A DNA stretch of 64,000 nt from VRUE01 sp963824705 (GTDB taxonomy: Bacteria > Actinomycetota > Thermoleophilia > Solirubrobacterales > 70-9), in contig CAWGQE010000003.1 of the NCBI GenBank assembly GCA_963824705.1, positions 1,302,001 through 1,366,000 of the forward strand, in the 5' to 3' direction. The translations under genes were made by a program, and so were the position numbers. Positions 14,690 through 23,572 of this stretch are shown here, one piece after another. Within the stretch, counting starts at the first letter, position 1; each line of letters starts with the position of its first letter. The notes under the pieces are model-generated. The model did not search any database. It saw nothing but the letters and a program-made list of their open reading frames with translations, and was not told where the DNA came from.

Positions 14690-15943
14690 TTACGCTCTGG
14701 TGAACCGTCGCCCGGCGGTGGGAGAAGCTTGCTCGTCTAGAAGCACGCGGTCGGACTCGCCCTTTTGAGCTGCTTCGTGCTCGAGCTTCGCGATCTTCTC
14801 CGGGGTGAGGTCGCCGGCATTTTCCTGCTCGATGCGGGCAACCCACTCGGCGCCCTCCCGTGACTCGTTCTCGTCGAACTCGACCTTGCCGCGGTCGAGT
14901 GACTTGTCGATCTCCTCAAAAAGGGTGTCGACCAGCTGAGCTTGCGGCACCTTGCGCAAGGGTTTGCCTCCGGCGAAGATCAAGCCCTCGTTCTTGGCTC
15001 CCGCAATTCCGAAATCCGCGTGCGAGGCCTCGCCGATCCCGTTGACGGCGCAACCCAGCACCGCCACCTCGACCGGCTCGGCGTAGCTTTCCAGCCGCTG
15101 CTCGATCTCGGCGACGACCGAGTCCATGTCGAACTGGAGGCGGCCGCAGGTCGGGCAGGCGATCAGGACCGGGCCGCGCTCGCGCAGCTGCAGCGCCTTG
15201 AGGATCTCCCAGGCGACCTTGACCTCCTCCTCGGCGTGGAAGGTGGAGAGGCTGATCCGGATCGTGTCGCCGATCCCGTCGGCGAGCAGCGTCCCCAGAC
15301 CGACCGAGGATTTCAACGCGCCGGACCATTTGGTCCCCGCCTCGGTGATGCCCAGGTGCAGCGGGTAGGGGATCTTCTCCGAGAGCAGGCGGTTGGCGGC
15401 AATCGTGTTGGGTACGTTGGTCGACTTGATCGAGACCTTGAAGTCTTCGAAGTCGAGGCCCTCCATCAACTCGACGAACTCGATCGCGGCGGCGACCAGC
15501 GCTTCGACCGGTGCCTCGCGCTCGAGCTCGTGCAGATGCTTGGGTAGCGAACCCGAGTTGACGCCGATCCGCATCGGCACGCCCGCCGCGGTTGCCTTCA
15601 GCGCCACCTCGGCGACTTTCTCGCGCCCGCCGATGTTGCCCGGGTTGAGGCGGATGCAGTGGGCGCCGGCGTCGATCGCCTTCAGGGCCAGCGTGTGGTT
15701 GAAGTGGATGTCGGCGATCACGGGGATCGGCGACTCTTTGACGATCGTCTTCAGCGCCTCGACGTCGTCGTCGCGCGGCACCGCGACCCGGACGATGTCC
15801 GCCCCGGCGTCGGCGACCTTGCGGATCTGCTCCATCGTCGCCGCCAGGTTGGCGGTCTCGGTCTTGGTCATCGTCTGCACGGCGACCGGCGCACCGCCAC
15901 CGATCGGCACCCCGCCGACGAATATCTGCCGCTTAGAGGCCAT
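14690..15943 (-). CDS. ispG: 4-hydroxy-3-methylbut-2-en-1-yl diphosphate synthase
   Basis: Iron-sulfur enzyme of the MEP isoprenoid pathway. 417 residues from ATG 15943; the frame is open far upstream but homology begins at MASKRQIFVGGVPIGGGAPV. The TIM-barrel part includes TMTKTETANLAATMEQIRK, VPVIADIHF-type strands and LNPGNIGGREKV. The 4Fe-4S region has the conserved cysteines in IACPTCGRL and VLGCAVNGIGEASHADFGIAG. The C-terminal 55 residues beyond the catalytic domain are acidic and helical (FEEIDKSLDRGKVEFDENESRE) and look like a lineage-specific tail. Another MEP gene, dxr, lies 5.6 kb away in the rpsB cluster. Confidence 0.96.
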   Translation of the reverse strand: MASKRQIFVGGVPIGGGAPVAVQTMTKTETANLAATMEQIRKVADAGADIVRVAVPRDDDVEALKTIVKESPIPVIADIHFNHTLALKAIDAGAHCIRLNPGNIGGREKVAEVALKATAAGVPMRIGVNSGSLPKHLHELEREAPVEALVAAAIEFVELMEGLDFEDFKVSIKSTNVPNTIAANRLLSEKIPYPLHLGITEAGTKWSGALKSSVGLGTLLADGIGDTIRISLSTFHAEEEVKVAWEILKALQLRERGPVLIACPTCGRLQFDMDSVVAEIEQRLESYAEPVEVAVLGCAVNGIGEASHADFGIAGAKNEGLIFAGGKPLRKVPQAQLVDTLFEEIDKSLDRGKVEFDENESREGAEWVARIEQENAGDLTPEKIAKLEHEAAQKGESDRVLLDEQASPTAGRRFTRA

Positions 15944-16003
15944 ATGCGGAGCGTAGCGGGAAGGGTCCTCGACCCGATTGAACCCAACCGGCCGAGTCTC
16001 CGT

Positions 16004-17662
16004 ATGCACAAACGCATGGGTACGTCGGTCCGGGGAGAGGCATCGAGGCGCGCGGCCTCCAGGCTGAGCATTGCGCTGCTCTTCGCCACGGCTGCCTTCT
16101 TCATGGCGGCACCCTCCGCACAAGCCACTTTCCACCTGATCAAAGTGCGTGAGGTTCATCCCGGCCAGAGCGACAACAGCTACGTCGAGCTGCAGATGTT
16201 CGCCGCCGGTCAGTCCCTGCTCAGCGGGCACTCGCTGACCCTCTACGACTCGAGCGGCAGTCTCGTCCACACCTCGACGTTCTCGAGCTCGGTGGCTCAT
16301 TCCGCGAATCAGCAGACCGTCTTGATCGGCGATAGCGCGGTGCAGTCGACGTTCGGCATCGCCCCGGATCTCCTCGACGCCGGGCTCTCGATCTCGGCCA
16401 CCGGTGGCGCTGTCTGCTGGAACGCGGGCGGAATTCCCGCCGATTGCGTCGCCTGGGGCAACTTCAACGGTCAGGTGGCGCTGCAGGCAGCCACCGGCAC
16501 CAGCGTCGGTTCTCCCGCTTCCCCCGGCGGGATCGCCGCCGGCAAGGCGATTCGCCGCAAGATCAGCCCCGGCTGCCCGACCCTGCTCGAGGAAGCCGAC
16601 GACACCAACGACAGCGCCGACGACTTCGAAGAAGTGGCCCCCTCGCCGCGCAACGACAGCAGTCCGATTACCGAAAGCGTCTGCGCGGGCGCGCCGAACA
16701 CGGTCATCGACGACCGGCCGCCGCCGAGCTCCAACAGCACCAGCGCCGAATTCACCTACGAAGCCCCCACCGCGACCAGCTACGAATGCCGCCTGGATGC
16801 CGAAGCGTTCGCGCCCTGCCCGGCCGCGGGCAGCCCGCAGACGTACACGAACCTGACGGAAGGGAGCCACACCTTCCAGGTGCGGGGCCTCAACGCCTCG
16901 GGTCCGGATCCGACCCCTGCCTCCTACGCCTGGACGGTCGACACGGTCGCGCCGACCGCGAGCATCACCAGCCACCCCCTCGACCCGAGCCCCGGGAAAT
17001 CGGCGGCGTTCCGCTACAGCTCGAACGAGGTCGGCTCGAAATTCGAATGCAGGCTGGCGCCGCTGGAGGCGAGCTTCAGCGCCTGCCCCACCCAGCCGAA
17101 GACTTATGCCAACCTCGCCGACGGGGCCTATGAATTCGAAGTCCGCGCGGTCGACGCTGCGGGCAACGCGCAAGCGACGGCGACCACCTTCGGCTGGACG
17201 GTCGACAACTCCCTCGCCGACACGACGCCGCCCGATACGTCGATAGCGACGAAGCCAGCGGACCCAAGCGGCAGCTCGACCGCGGCGTTCACCTACACCT
17301 CCTCGGAGCCCGGGTCGACCTTCCAGTGCAAGCTCGACGGGGCGGCCTTCGCCGCCTGCCCGAGCACCGGCATCTCCTATTCCGGCCTCGGCGAAGGGCA
17401 GCACACCTTCCAGGTGCGGGCGATCGACAGCAGCGAAAACGTCGACCCGAGCCCGGCCGGCTACACCTTCAACGTCGTGCTGTCCTCTTCTTCGGGCTCG
17501 GGTCAGGCGGGCTCACCCTCGCCCTCCTCACCCGCCGCTCAGCCCCCGGCGCCGCCGGCGGCGACGCCTGTGGTCGTCAAACGTCATCGCCACCGCCGGC
17601 ACCACAGGCGACGGCACCACAGCAAGAAGCACCACCATCGTCACCGGGGCTCGAAGCGTTGA
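16004..17662 (+). CDS. Secreted lamin-tail-domain protein with repeated Ig-like modules and basic tail
   Basis: 552 residues from ATG 16004 (a second ATG at 16016 is possible). A signal peptide (ALLFATAAFFMAAPSAQA, cleaved before TFHLIK) precedes a lamin-tail-like domain: VREVHPGQSDNSYVELQMF. Three modules of about 85-90 residues follow (about 245-510), each with a cysteine pair in F.C.LD...F..CP and ending HTFQVRAIDS-type strands, as in bacterial Ig-like or chitobiase-like surface repeats. The C-terminus changes to Ser/Pro-rich and then a tail of almost only His, Arg and Lys. It is probably secreted or wall-associated; the tail could bind polyanions or metals. No catalytic motif is seen. Coupled to the next gene by a TTGA overlap. 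Confidence 0.72.
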   Translation: MHKRMGTSVRGEASRRAASRLSIALLFATAAFFMAAPSAQATFHLIKVREVHPGQSDNSYVELQMFAAGQSLLSGHSLTLYDSSGSLVHTSTFSSSVAHSANQQTVLIGDSAVQSTFGIAPDLLDAGLSISATGGAVCWNAGGIPADCVAWGNFNGQVALQAATGTSVGSPASPGGIAAGKAIRRKISPGCPTLLEEADDTNDSADDFEEVAPSPRNDSSPITESVCAGAPNTVIDDRPPPSSNSTSAEFTYEAPTATSYECRLDAEAFAPCPAAGSPQTYTNLTEGSHTFQVRGLNASGPDPTPASYAWTVDTVAPTASITSHPLDPSPGKSAAFRYSSNEVGSKFECRLAPLEASFSACPTQPKTYANLADGAYEFEVRAVDAAGNAQATATTFGWTVDNSLADTTPPDTSIATKPADPSGSSTAAFTYTSSEPGSTFQCKLDGAAFAACPSTGISYSGLGEGQHTFQVRAIDSSENVDPSPAGYTFNVVLSSSSGSGQAGSPSPSSPAAQPPAPPAATPVVVKRHRHRRHHRRRHHSKKHHHRHRGSKR

Positions 17663-18624
17663 TCGGCCGCCGCTCCGCGGCCGCCGTGATCGGCGCCCTC
17701 GCTCTCTCGCTGCTCGCGGCGCAACCAGCGCTCGCGACGTTCCACGAGATGATGATCCGCGAGATCTATCCCGGGTCGGCTGCTCATCCCACCTCCGAGT
17801 ACGTGGAGTTGCAGATGTGGGCCCCGGGACAGAACCTGGTCGGGGGACATCGGATCTCGGTCTACAGCGCGTCGGGATCGCTCCTGGGCACCGCTACCTT
17901 CGCCCACGACGTCGCGGGCGACGCCAATCAGAGCACGCTGGTCGCGGCGACGCCCGAAGCCGAAGCGGAATTCGGGCTCGGTGCCGATGCCGCATTGCCC
18001 CCCGGGCTACTCGACCCGGCCGGCGGCGCCGTCTGCTGGGAAAGCCTCGACTGCGCTTCGTGGGGCAGCTTCTCCGGCTCCACCCCCTCCCCCACCGGCT
18101 CGCCTGCGTCGCCCGGCGGCATCCCCAACGGGATGGCCCTGCGCCGCACGATCGAACCCGGCTGCGCGACGCTGCTCGAGCCAGGCGATGACCGCGACAA
18201 CAGCGCCGCCGACTTCGCCACGGTCTTCCCCGGTCCACGGCCGAACTCGGTCAGCCCATCCGAGCACGCCTGCTCATCACAGGCCGCGGCGGGCGGGAAT
18301 GCCGATCCGGAAGGCGGCACCAACGGCGCAGCCAAAAAACGACCTCAGACCCGGATTCGCAGCGGTCCCGGCCACTCGATCCGCGACCGCACGCCGACCT
18401 TCCGCTTCACTTCGAGCATCGTTGGCTCGGTCTACCTCTGCAAGCTCGACGGCGCCCGCTTCAAGGGCTGCCACTCCCCCTTCACCACCCCCCGGCTCGA
18501 CCCCGGCCACCACGTCTTCAAGGTCAAGGCGCGCATTCCCGGCGGCGCGGGCGACCCCTCGCCGGTCAGCTACGACTTCACGCTCGTGAAGCCAAGGCAC
18601 GCCAGGCACCGTCAGTCCGCGTAG
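17659..18624 (+). CDS. Secreted lamin-tail-domain protein, paralogue of the upstream gene
   Basis: 321 residues, starting at a TTG (17659) that overlaps the upstream TGA as TTGA, so translation is probably coupled. The signal peptide ends LAAQPALA. The mature start TFHEMMIREIYPGSAAHPTSEYVELQMW closely parallels the upstream protein, and the two share the ASPGGI.NG.A.RR.I.PGC.TLLE.. block. One Ig-like module follows (FRFTSSIVGSVYLCKLD, GHHVFKVKARIPG). It ends in a short basic PRHARHRQSA tail, a reduced form of its neighbour's. A tandem duplication followed by loss of modules is likely. The function is unknown. The 3' end overlaps the convergent acyl-CoA synthetase gene by 13 nt. Confidence 0.72.
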   Translation: MIGRRSAAAVIGALALSLLAAQPALATFHEMMIREIYPGSAAHPTSEYVELQMWAPGQNLVGGHRISVYSASGSLLGTATFAHDVAGDANQSTLVAATPEAEAEFGLGADAALPPGLLDPAGGAVCWESLDCASWGSFSGSTPSPTGSPASPGGIPNGMALRRTIEPGCATLLEPGDDRDNSAADFATVFPGPRPNSVSPSEHACSSQAAAGGNADPEGGTNGAAKKRPQTRIRSGPGHSIRDRTPTFRFTSSIVGSVYLCKLDGARFKGCHSPFTTPRLDPGHHVFKVKARIPGGAGDPSPVSYDFTLVKPRHARHRQSA

Positions 18625-20426
18625 AGCGCTTCGATCTCGGCGGCGTACTTGCGCTCTATCGGCTTGCGCTTGAGCTTCATCGTCGGGGTCAGCTCGTCGC
18701 CGCCGGGAGCCCACTCGGTCGGCAGGATCTTGAACTTCTTGATCTGCTCGACGCGGGCCATGCGATCGTTGGCTGAGTCGACCGCTGTCTCGATCTCCTC
18801 GCGTACCGCCCCGTGCTCGGCGAGGCTCTCCAGCGTGGTGCCATCTATTCCCTGGCCCTGTGCCCAGACGGGTGCGTAGTCGGGATCGAGGACGATCAGG
18901 GCGACGTTGTAGCGGCGGGCGTCGCCGATCGCGGTCGCCTGGCCGATCAGCGGGCTGGCCGCCTTCAGCTTCGACTCGATCGAGGCCGGCGACATGTTCT
19001 TGCCGGCGGCGTTGATGATCAGCTCCTTCTTGCGGTCGACGATCCGCAGGTAGCCGTCCGCGTCGAGCTCGCCGATGTCGCCGGTGTGCAGCCAGCCGTC
19101 GGCGTCGATCGTCTCCGCGGTCTTCTCCGGCATGTTGCGGTAGCCGGGCATGTTGGCGGCGCCACGGACCAGCACCTCGCCGTCCTCGGCCAGCTGCAGC
19201 TCGACGCCGGGCACAGGTGGACCGACGGTCCCCAGCTTGATCTTGTCGAGCGGGTTGCTGGTGGCGACGCCGCAGGTCTCCGACATCCCCCAGAGCTCGC
19301 TGACGGGGATGCCGATCGCGTGGAAGAACTCGAGCACCTCGACCGGGGTCGGCGCCGCGCCGACGTTGACCGCGACCGCCTCGTCGAGGCCGAGCTGATG
19401 GCGCAGCGCGCCGAACATCTGCTCGTCGGCCGCGTGCGCCGCGGCTTCTGTCTCCTCGGGAACCGGTTCCCCGCGCTGCTCCAGCCGGACCTTTTCCAGC
19501 GCTGCCTCGAAGCCGCGCTCGGCCGGCTCGCGCTGCTCGTCTGGAAGCCCGGCAAGCATTGCCTCCAGACCCGCCTTCAACTTCTCGAAGACGCGTGGAA
19601 CCGCGAAGAACCAGGTCGGTGGGGCTTGCTGCAGGAACTGGACGATCTCGCGCGGGTCGGGGCAGACCACGATTTCGAGCCCCTTCACCACCGGCAGGTA
19701 GTAGTTGGCGCCGCGCTCGGCGATGTGGGCGGCGGGAAGCCAGGAGATGACCCGCCCGCCACTTTCGGGGAAGGGGACCATGCCGTCCACCGAGGCGACC
19801 AGCGAGAGCAGGTTGCGGTGGGTGAGCTGGACTCCCTTCGGCGGCCCGGTGGTGCCCGAGGTGTAGATCAGGGTGAGCAGGTCGTCGGGGCCGACCGAAG
19901 CCCCAGTGACCGATGGGTCGAAGTCGGGGTCGAGCGCTTCGAGGCTCGCGAGCGTCGCGGTGCCCGCGTCCGCGTCCGTGTCGAGGATGATCAGGTGCTC
20001 GACGCCGGGCAGCTCCTCGCGGGCTCGCTCGAAGACGTCGAGGTAAGCGGCCTCGACGATCGCCACGCGGGCGTCGGCGTCGCCGACGACGTAGGCGATC
20101 TGCTCCGGCGAAGAAGTCTCATAGAGCGAGAACGGCACGGCCCCCAGCGCCACCGCCGCCATGTCGCAGGCTGCGAACTCGGGTCGGTTGGAGAGCATCA
20201 ATGCGACGGTGTCGCCCTTCCCTACCCCGAGCGAGGCCAGCCCGCCGGCGATGCGCCCGACCCGGGCCGCCAACTCCGTCCAGGTCAGGGTCTCCTCGCC
20301 GCTGCGCAATGCGACATCGTCGCCGAGCCGCTCCACGGTGGCCGCAAACGCCTCGTAGAGGCTCTGGGCCTGGAGCTCGGCCGCCGGGCCGCCGCTGACG
20401 TAGCTCTCGGCGGCGGAGGCCTCCAT
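18612..20426 (-). CDS. Long-chain fatty-acid-CoA ligase (AMP-forming)
   Basis: 604 residues. It activates fatty acids to acyl-CoA with ATP. The AMP-binding signature TLIYTSGTTGPPKGVQLTH is complete, followed by ISWLPAAHIAERG, WFFAVPRVFEKLKAG, LWGMSETCGVATSNP and the hinge and C-terminal motifs GWLHTGDIGELDADGYLRIVDRKKELIINAAGKNMSP. The layout fits the FadD15-like branch with a long insert before the A5 motif. Its ATG overlaps the rseP stop by one base, so it is the last gene of the rpsB-to-rseP run. It may feed the WS/DGAT and other lipid enzymes in the window. Chain length cannot be told. Confidence 0.92.
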   Translation of the reverse strand: MEASAAESYVSGGPAAELQAQSLYEAFAATVERLGDDVALRSGEETLTWTELAARVGRIAGGLASLGVGKGDTVALMLSNRPEFAACDMAAVALGAVPFSLYETSSPEQIAYVVGDADARVAIVEAAYLDVFERAREELPGVEHLIILDTDADAGTATLASLEALDPDFDPSVTGASVGPDDLLTLIYTSGTTGPPKGVQLTHRNLLSLVASVDGMVPFPESGGRVISWLPAAHIAERGANYYLPVVKGLEIVVCPDPREIVQFLQQAPPTWFFAVPRVFEKLKAGLEAMLAGLPDEQREPAERGFEAALEKVRLEQRGEPVPEETEAAAHAADEQMFGALRHQLGLDEAVAVNVGAAPTPVEVLEFFHAIGIPVSELWGMSETCGVATSNPLDKIKLGTVGPPVPGVELQLAEDGEVLVRGAANMPGYRNMPEKTAETIDADGWLHTGDIGELDADGYLRIVDRKKELIINAAGKNMSPASIESKLKAASPLIGQATAIGDARRYNVALIVLDPDYAPVWAQGQGIDGTTLESLAEHGAVREEIETAVDSANDRMARVEQIKKFKILPTEWAPGGDELTPTMKLKRKPIERKYAAEIEALYAD

Positions 20427-21517
20427 CAGCGGACGTTGAATCCTTCGCCGGTAATGCGGCCGATGTCGTTGGTGAGCCCGACGAAGAACAGCATCGCGAC
20501 CAGCGCAAAACCGATCACGCTGGCTCTCTCCATCACCCGTAGGGAGACCGGTTCGCCACGCAGCTTCTCGACCAGGCTCCAGAAGATGTGGCCGCCGTCA
20601 AGCGGCAGGATCGGCAGCAGGTTGATCAGGCCCAGCGAGAGACTGACCAGAGCGAGCAGCAGCAGCGCCGGGGCAATGCCGAAGTCGATCACCTGGTTGG
20701 CGACGTCGCTGGTGCCGACGGGCCCTGACAGCTGCTTGCGTTCCTTGGCTTCGAAGATGTGGGAGAAGACGTGGGCGGTCCCGGAGGTGACCATCCACAT
20801 CCGGTCCCAGGCCTGTCCGGCAGCCGCCGCAGCGCTCAGGTCCACGGGTTCGCTGCCGAACGAGAAGCCGATCAGGGTCTGGCCCGCCGAGGCGCTGAAT
20901 TCGGGACGAACCGAGATCATCCGCACCTCGCCGCCACGATCGACAGTCAAGCGCACGGGGGTTGCGGCCAGGCATCCCTCCTTCTGGGCGCCGGCGCACT
21001 TGTGCGAGCCGATTTCTTCGCGGAAGCGGCTGATTCGGTCTTCGTTGTCGAGGCCGAGGTGGCGATTGCCGTCGACGGCGACGATTTCGTCGCCCGGCTT
21101 CAGCACGCCCGTCGCCGGGCTCTTGGGCAGCACGGTGTCGACGGACTGGTTCCCCTGCTGGAAGCTGAACATGTAGACGCCGAAGAGGATTACGAACGCC
21201 AGCGCGATGTTCACCGCCGGGCCCGCTCCGATCACGACGATCCGCTTCCAGACCGGCTGGCGGTAGTAGGCGCGGTGAGCGACCTCCGGGGGGATCTCTT
21301 CCTCCGGATTCATCCCGGTGATTTTCACGTAGCCGCCGAGCGGGATCGCTTTGACCCCGTACTCGGTCTCGCCGCGTTTGAACGACCAGATCGTCGGGCC
21401 GAAGAAGAGGAAGAAGCGCTCGACCCGCATCCCGGTTGCCTTGGCGGCGACATAGTGCCCAGCCTCGTGGAGCATGATCAGCAGGCAGAAGCCAAGGAAG
21501 ATGAACAGCCAGTTCAT
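20426..21517 (-). CDS. rseP: Site-2 intramembrane zinc protease (RseP/Rip1-like)
   Basis: 363 residues. The zinc-binding HEAGH motif lies at residues 17-21 in the first membrane helix. The third ligand motif is near the C-terminus in LINLLPILPLDGGHI, inside another helix. A single PDZ-like domain sits between (about 130-240), with PATGVLKPGDEIVAVDG typical of its ligand groove. Such proteases cut membrane-bound anti-sigma factors or other envelope proteins after a first cleavage outside. The position after dxr (ATGA overlap) is the common bacterial order. The RskA-like membrane protein at 7330-8247 is a conceivable substrate class, but that is inference. Confidence 0.93.
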   Translation of the reverse strand: MNWLFIFLGFCLLIMLHEAGHYVAAKATGMRVERFFLFFGPTIWSFKRGETEYGVKAIPLGGYVKITGMNPEEEIPPEVAHRAYYRQPVWKRIVVIGAGPAVNIALAFVILFGVYMFSFQQGNQSVDTVLPKSPATGVLKPGDEIVAVDGNRHLGLDNEDRISRFREEIGSHKCAGAQKEGCLAATPVRLTVDRGGEVRMISVRPEFSASAGQTLIGFSFGSEPVDLSAAAAAGQAWDRMWMVTSGTAHVFSHIFEAKERKQLSGPVGTSDVANQVIDFGIAPALLLLALVSLSLGLINLLPILPLDGGHIFWSLVEKLRGEPVSLRVMERASVIGFALVAMLFFVGLTNDIGRITGEGFNVR

Positions 21518-22659
21518 GCTGGAGTCAACCCCCGGACTCGCTCGTCGGTGCGGCGGCGGGCCTCCTCGTCGCAGGCGAAGAGGTCGTCGAAATGGGTCAC
21601 CGGCTGGGCGGGCATCTCCTCCAGAACCCGCTCGATCGCGGCTGCGATCGCGGTGAACTCGATCCGCCCCTCGAGGAAGGCGGCGACCGCGACCTCGTCG
21701 GCGGCGTTCAGCACGCAGGGCGCGGTCCCCCCCGTCTTACCCGACTCGAGCGCCAGGCGCAGGCAGGCGAAGGTCTCCAGGTCCGGCGGCTCGAAGCTCA
21801 GCTCGCCCACCGTCGCGAGGTCGAGTCGCGGCACGTCGACGTCGGCCCGCTCGGGGAAGTGCAGGGCGTAGGAGATCGGCACCCGCATGTCGGGATAGCC
21901 GAGGTGGGCCAGGGTGGCGCCGTCGTTGAGGTCGATCAACGAGTGGACGATCGACTGCGGATGGACAACAACCGCGATGCGCTCGTACGGCACGCCGAAG
22001 AGGTGATGGGCCTCGATCGCCTCGAACCCCTTGTTCATCAGGGTCGCGGAGTCGATCGTGATCCGGCCGCCCATCTTCCAGGTCGGGTGCGCGAGGGCGT
22101 CCGTGACGCTGACCCCGGAGAGATCGCTACGGCCGCGGAAAGGCCCGCCCGAGGCGGTCAGGACGAGCCGCTCGACGCTGCCGGGTTGGACGGACCCGAT
22201 CAGCTGAAAGAGCGCCGAGTGCTCGGAGTCGACCGGCAGCAGCCTCGCCCCGGTCGCCTCGGCCAGCGCCGTGGTCAACTCGCCGCCGATCACCAGGCTC
22301 TCCTTGTTGGCGAGGGCGACGTCGATTCCCTCGCCGAGGGCGACGACGGTCGGGCCGAGGCCGGCCGCGCCGACCATCCCGTTGAGGACAAGATCCGCGT
22401 CGGAGCCGGCGATAAGCTCGCGAATCCCCTCCTCGCCCACCAGCACGCGACCGTCCCATGCTGAGCGTGCCCGTTCGGCCGCATCGGTGTCGGCGAGCGC
22501 CACGGTCGGCACGCCGTGTTGCCGGGCCTGCTCTAGCAGCTGCTCCCAGCTCGAGCTGGCGGCCAGGCCGACGACCTGGAGCTCTTCGGAAGCGGCGACG
22601 ATCTCCAGCGCTTGCGTGCCGATCGAGCCGCTGCTGCCGAGAATGACCAGCTTCTTCAT
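21514..22659 (-). CDS. dxr: 1-deoxy-D-xylulose-5-phosphate reductoisomerase
   Basis: First committed step of the MEP isoprenoid pathway, NADPH dependent. 381 residues. The N-terminal nucleotide fold has LVILGSSGSIGTQALEIV. Family blocks ALANKESLVIGG, LPVDSEHSALFQ, LTASGGPFRG, HPTWKMGGRITIDSATLMNKG and FGVPYERIAVVVHPQS hold the metal and substrate residues. The C-terminal helical domain has CVLNAADEVAVAAFLEGRI. The start ATG lies 19 nt after the cdsA stop; the end overlaps rseP by 4 nt. With ispG at 14.7 kb and uppS just upstream it marks an isoprenoid and undecaprenyl supply route for the cell wall. Confidence 0.96.
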   Translation of the reverse strand: MKKLVILGSSGSIGTQALEIVAASEELQVVGLAASSSWEQLLEQARQHGVPTVALADTDAAERARSAWDGRVLVGEEGIRELIAGSDADLVLNGMVGAAGLGPTVVALGEGIDVALANKESLVIGGELTTALAEATGARLLPVDSEHSALFQLIGSVQPGSVERLVLTASGGPFRGRSDLSGVSVTDALAHPTWKMGGRITIDSATLMNKGFEAIEAHHLFGVPYERIAVVVHPQSIVHSLIDLNDGATLAHLGYPDMRVPISYALHFPERADVDVPRLDLATVGELSFEPPDLETFACLRLALESGKTGGTAPCVLNAADEVAVAAFLEGRIEFTAIAAAIERVLEEMPAQPVTHFDDLFACDEEARRRTDERVRGLTPA

Positions 22660-22678
22660 CTACTGGAGTCTAGGAGGG

Positions 22679-23572
22679 TCAGTAGACCAGCTGGACCGAG
22701 AGGTAGTAGCCGACGACGATCGTGAAGAGGACGGCGTCGAGGCGGTCGAGCAGCCCGCCGTGCGGGCCGAAGAGCTTGCCGGTGTCCTTCGTACCGAGAT
22801 CGCGCTTGACCATCGAGGCAAAGAGGTCGCCTATGGGAGCGACCGCGGCCACGGCGGCCCCGATGATCAAGGCGTCGGCTCCGGAGAGCCAGTTCTGGTA
22901 GAGGCCGGCGAACCAGAAGGCCATCGTGCCGATCAGGAAGCCGCCGATCAGGCCCTCGATCGTCTTGTTGGGCGAGAGGTCGGGAGTGATCCGGTGCGAG
23001 CCGAACATGCGCCCGGTCGCGTAAGCAGCGGTGTCGGTGGCAAAGGTGCCGACGAGAACGTCGATCAGCAGCGCCGCGCCGTGGTCGGGCAGGTCGCGAA
23101 GGAGCACCGCATGGACCAGCGGCAGGCCGATCCAGACCGCGCCGAGGACGGTCACGCCCATTGAGATCACGATCCCGTCGCGGGGTCGTCGCCGGGCGCC
23201 GAAGAAGAAGAGCAGCGGGAAGGACACGGTCGCGAGGAGAAGCACGTTGAACGCCGTGCCGAAGTAGGCCGCGGCGACCATCGCGACCAGGGCGATGTAG
23301 GCGGCCATCTGAACCGGGCGCAGCGGTGCCGTCATGAGGAAGTACTCGCGCAGGCAGAGCAGGCCGATCCCCGCCATCGCCACGGCGAATACCGGCCCAC
23401 CGAGCACGACGATCGCGATCGCGAAGGCGATCCAGGGGATCGCGACGAGGATCCGTCGCGCCGTCTCGCCGCTGAGCAGTGCGTTGCGCTGCCGGCGTGG
23501 CTCGCGCGGCGGTCGCTCGGGCGGAGGCGGCTCCTCGGAGAACATGTCGTCGTCGAAGAGGTCTTGGACCAT
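22679..23572 (-). CDS. cdsA: Phosphatidate cytidylyltransferase (CDP-diacylglycerol synthase)
   Basis: 297 residues from ATG 23572, which overlaps the uppS stop as TAATG. It makes CDP-diacylglycerol from phosphatidate and CTP. The N-terminal 45 residues are acidic then basic and cytosolic (MVQDLFDDDMFSEEPPPP). About seven or eight hydrophobic helices follow. The family signature lies near the C-terminus: DLSPNKTIEGLIGG, then APIGDLFASMVKRDLGTKDTG and PHGGLLDRLDAVLF. An in-frame upstream extension to 23692 lies in uppS and is not used. Product would feed the CDP-alcohol phosphatidyltransferase at 12.2 kb. Confidence 0.94.
   Translation of the reverse strand: MVQDLFDDDMFSEEPPPPERPPREPRRQRNALLSGETARRILVAIPWIAFAIAIVVLGGPVFAVAMAGIGLLCLREYFLMTAPLRPVQMAAYIALVAMVAAAYFGTAFNVLLLATVSFPLLFFFGARRRPRDGIVISMGVTVLGAVWIGLPLVHAVLLRDLPDHGAALLIDVLVGTFATDTAAYATGRMFGSHRITPDLSPNKTIEGLIGGFLIGTMAFWFAGLYQNWLSGADALIIGAAVAAVAPIGDLFASMVKRDLGTKDTGKLFGPHGGLLDRLDAVLFTIVVGYYLSVQLVY

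Noticed and set aside
18813..21176. A 787-codon plus-strand frame opposite the acyl-CoA ligase and rseP
   Set aside because: Composition is Arg/Gly/Asp/His biased, has no family motif, and lies wholly antisense to two well-supported genes.
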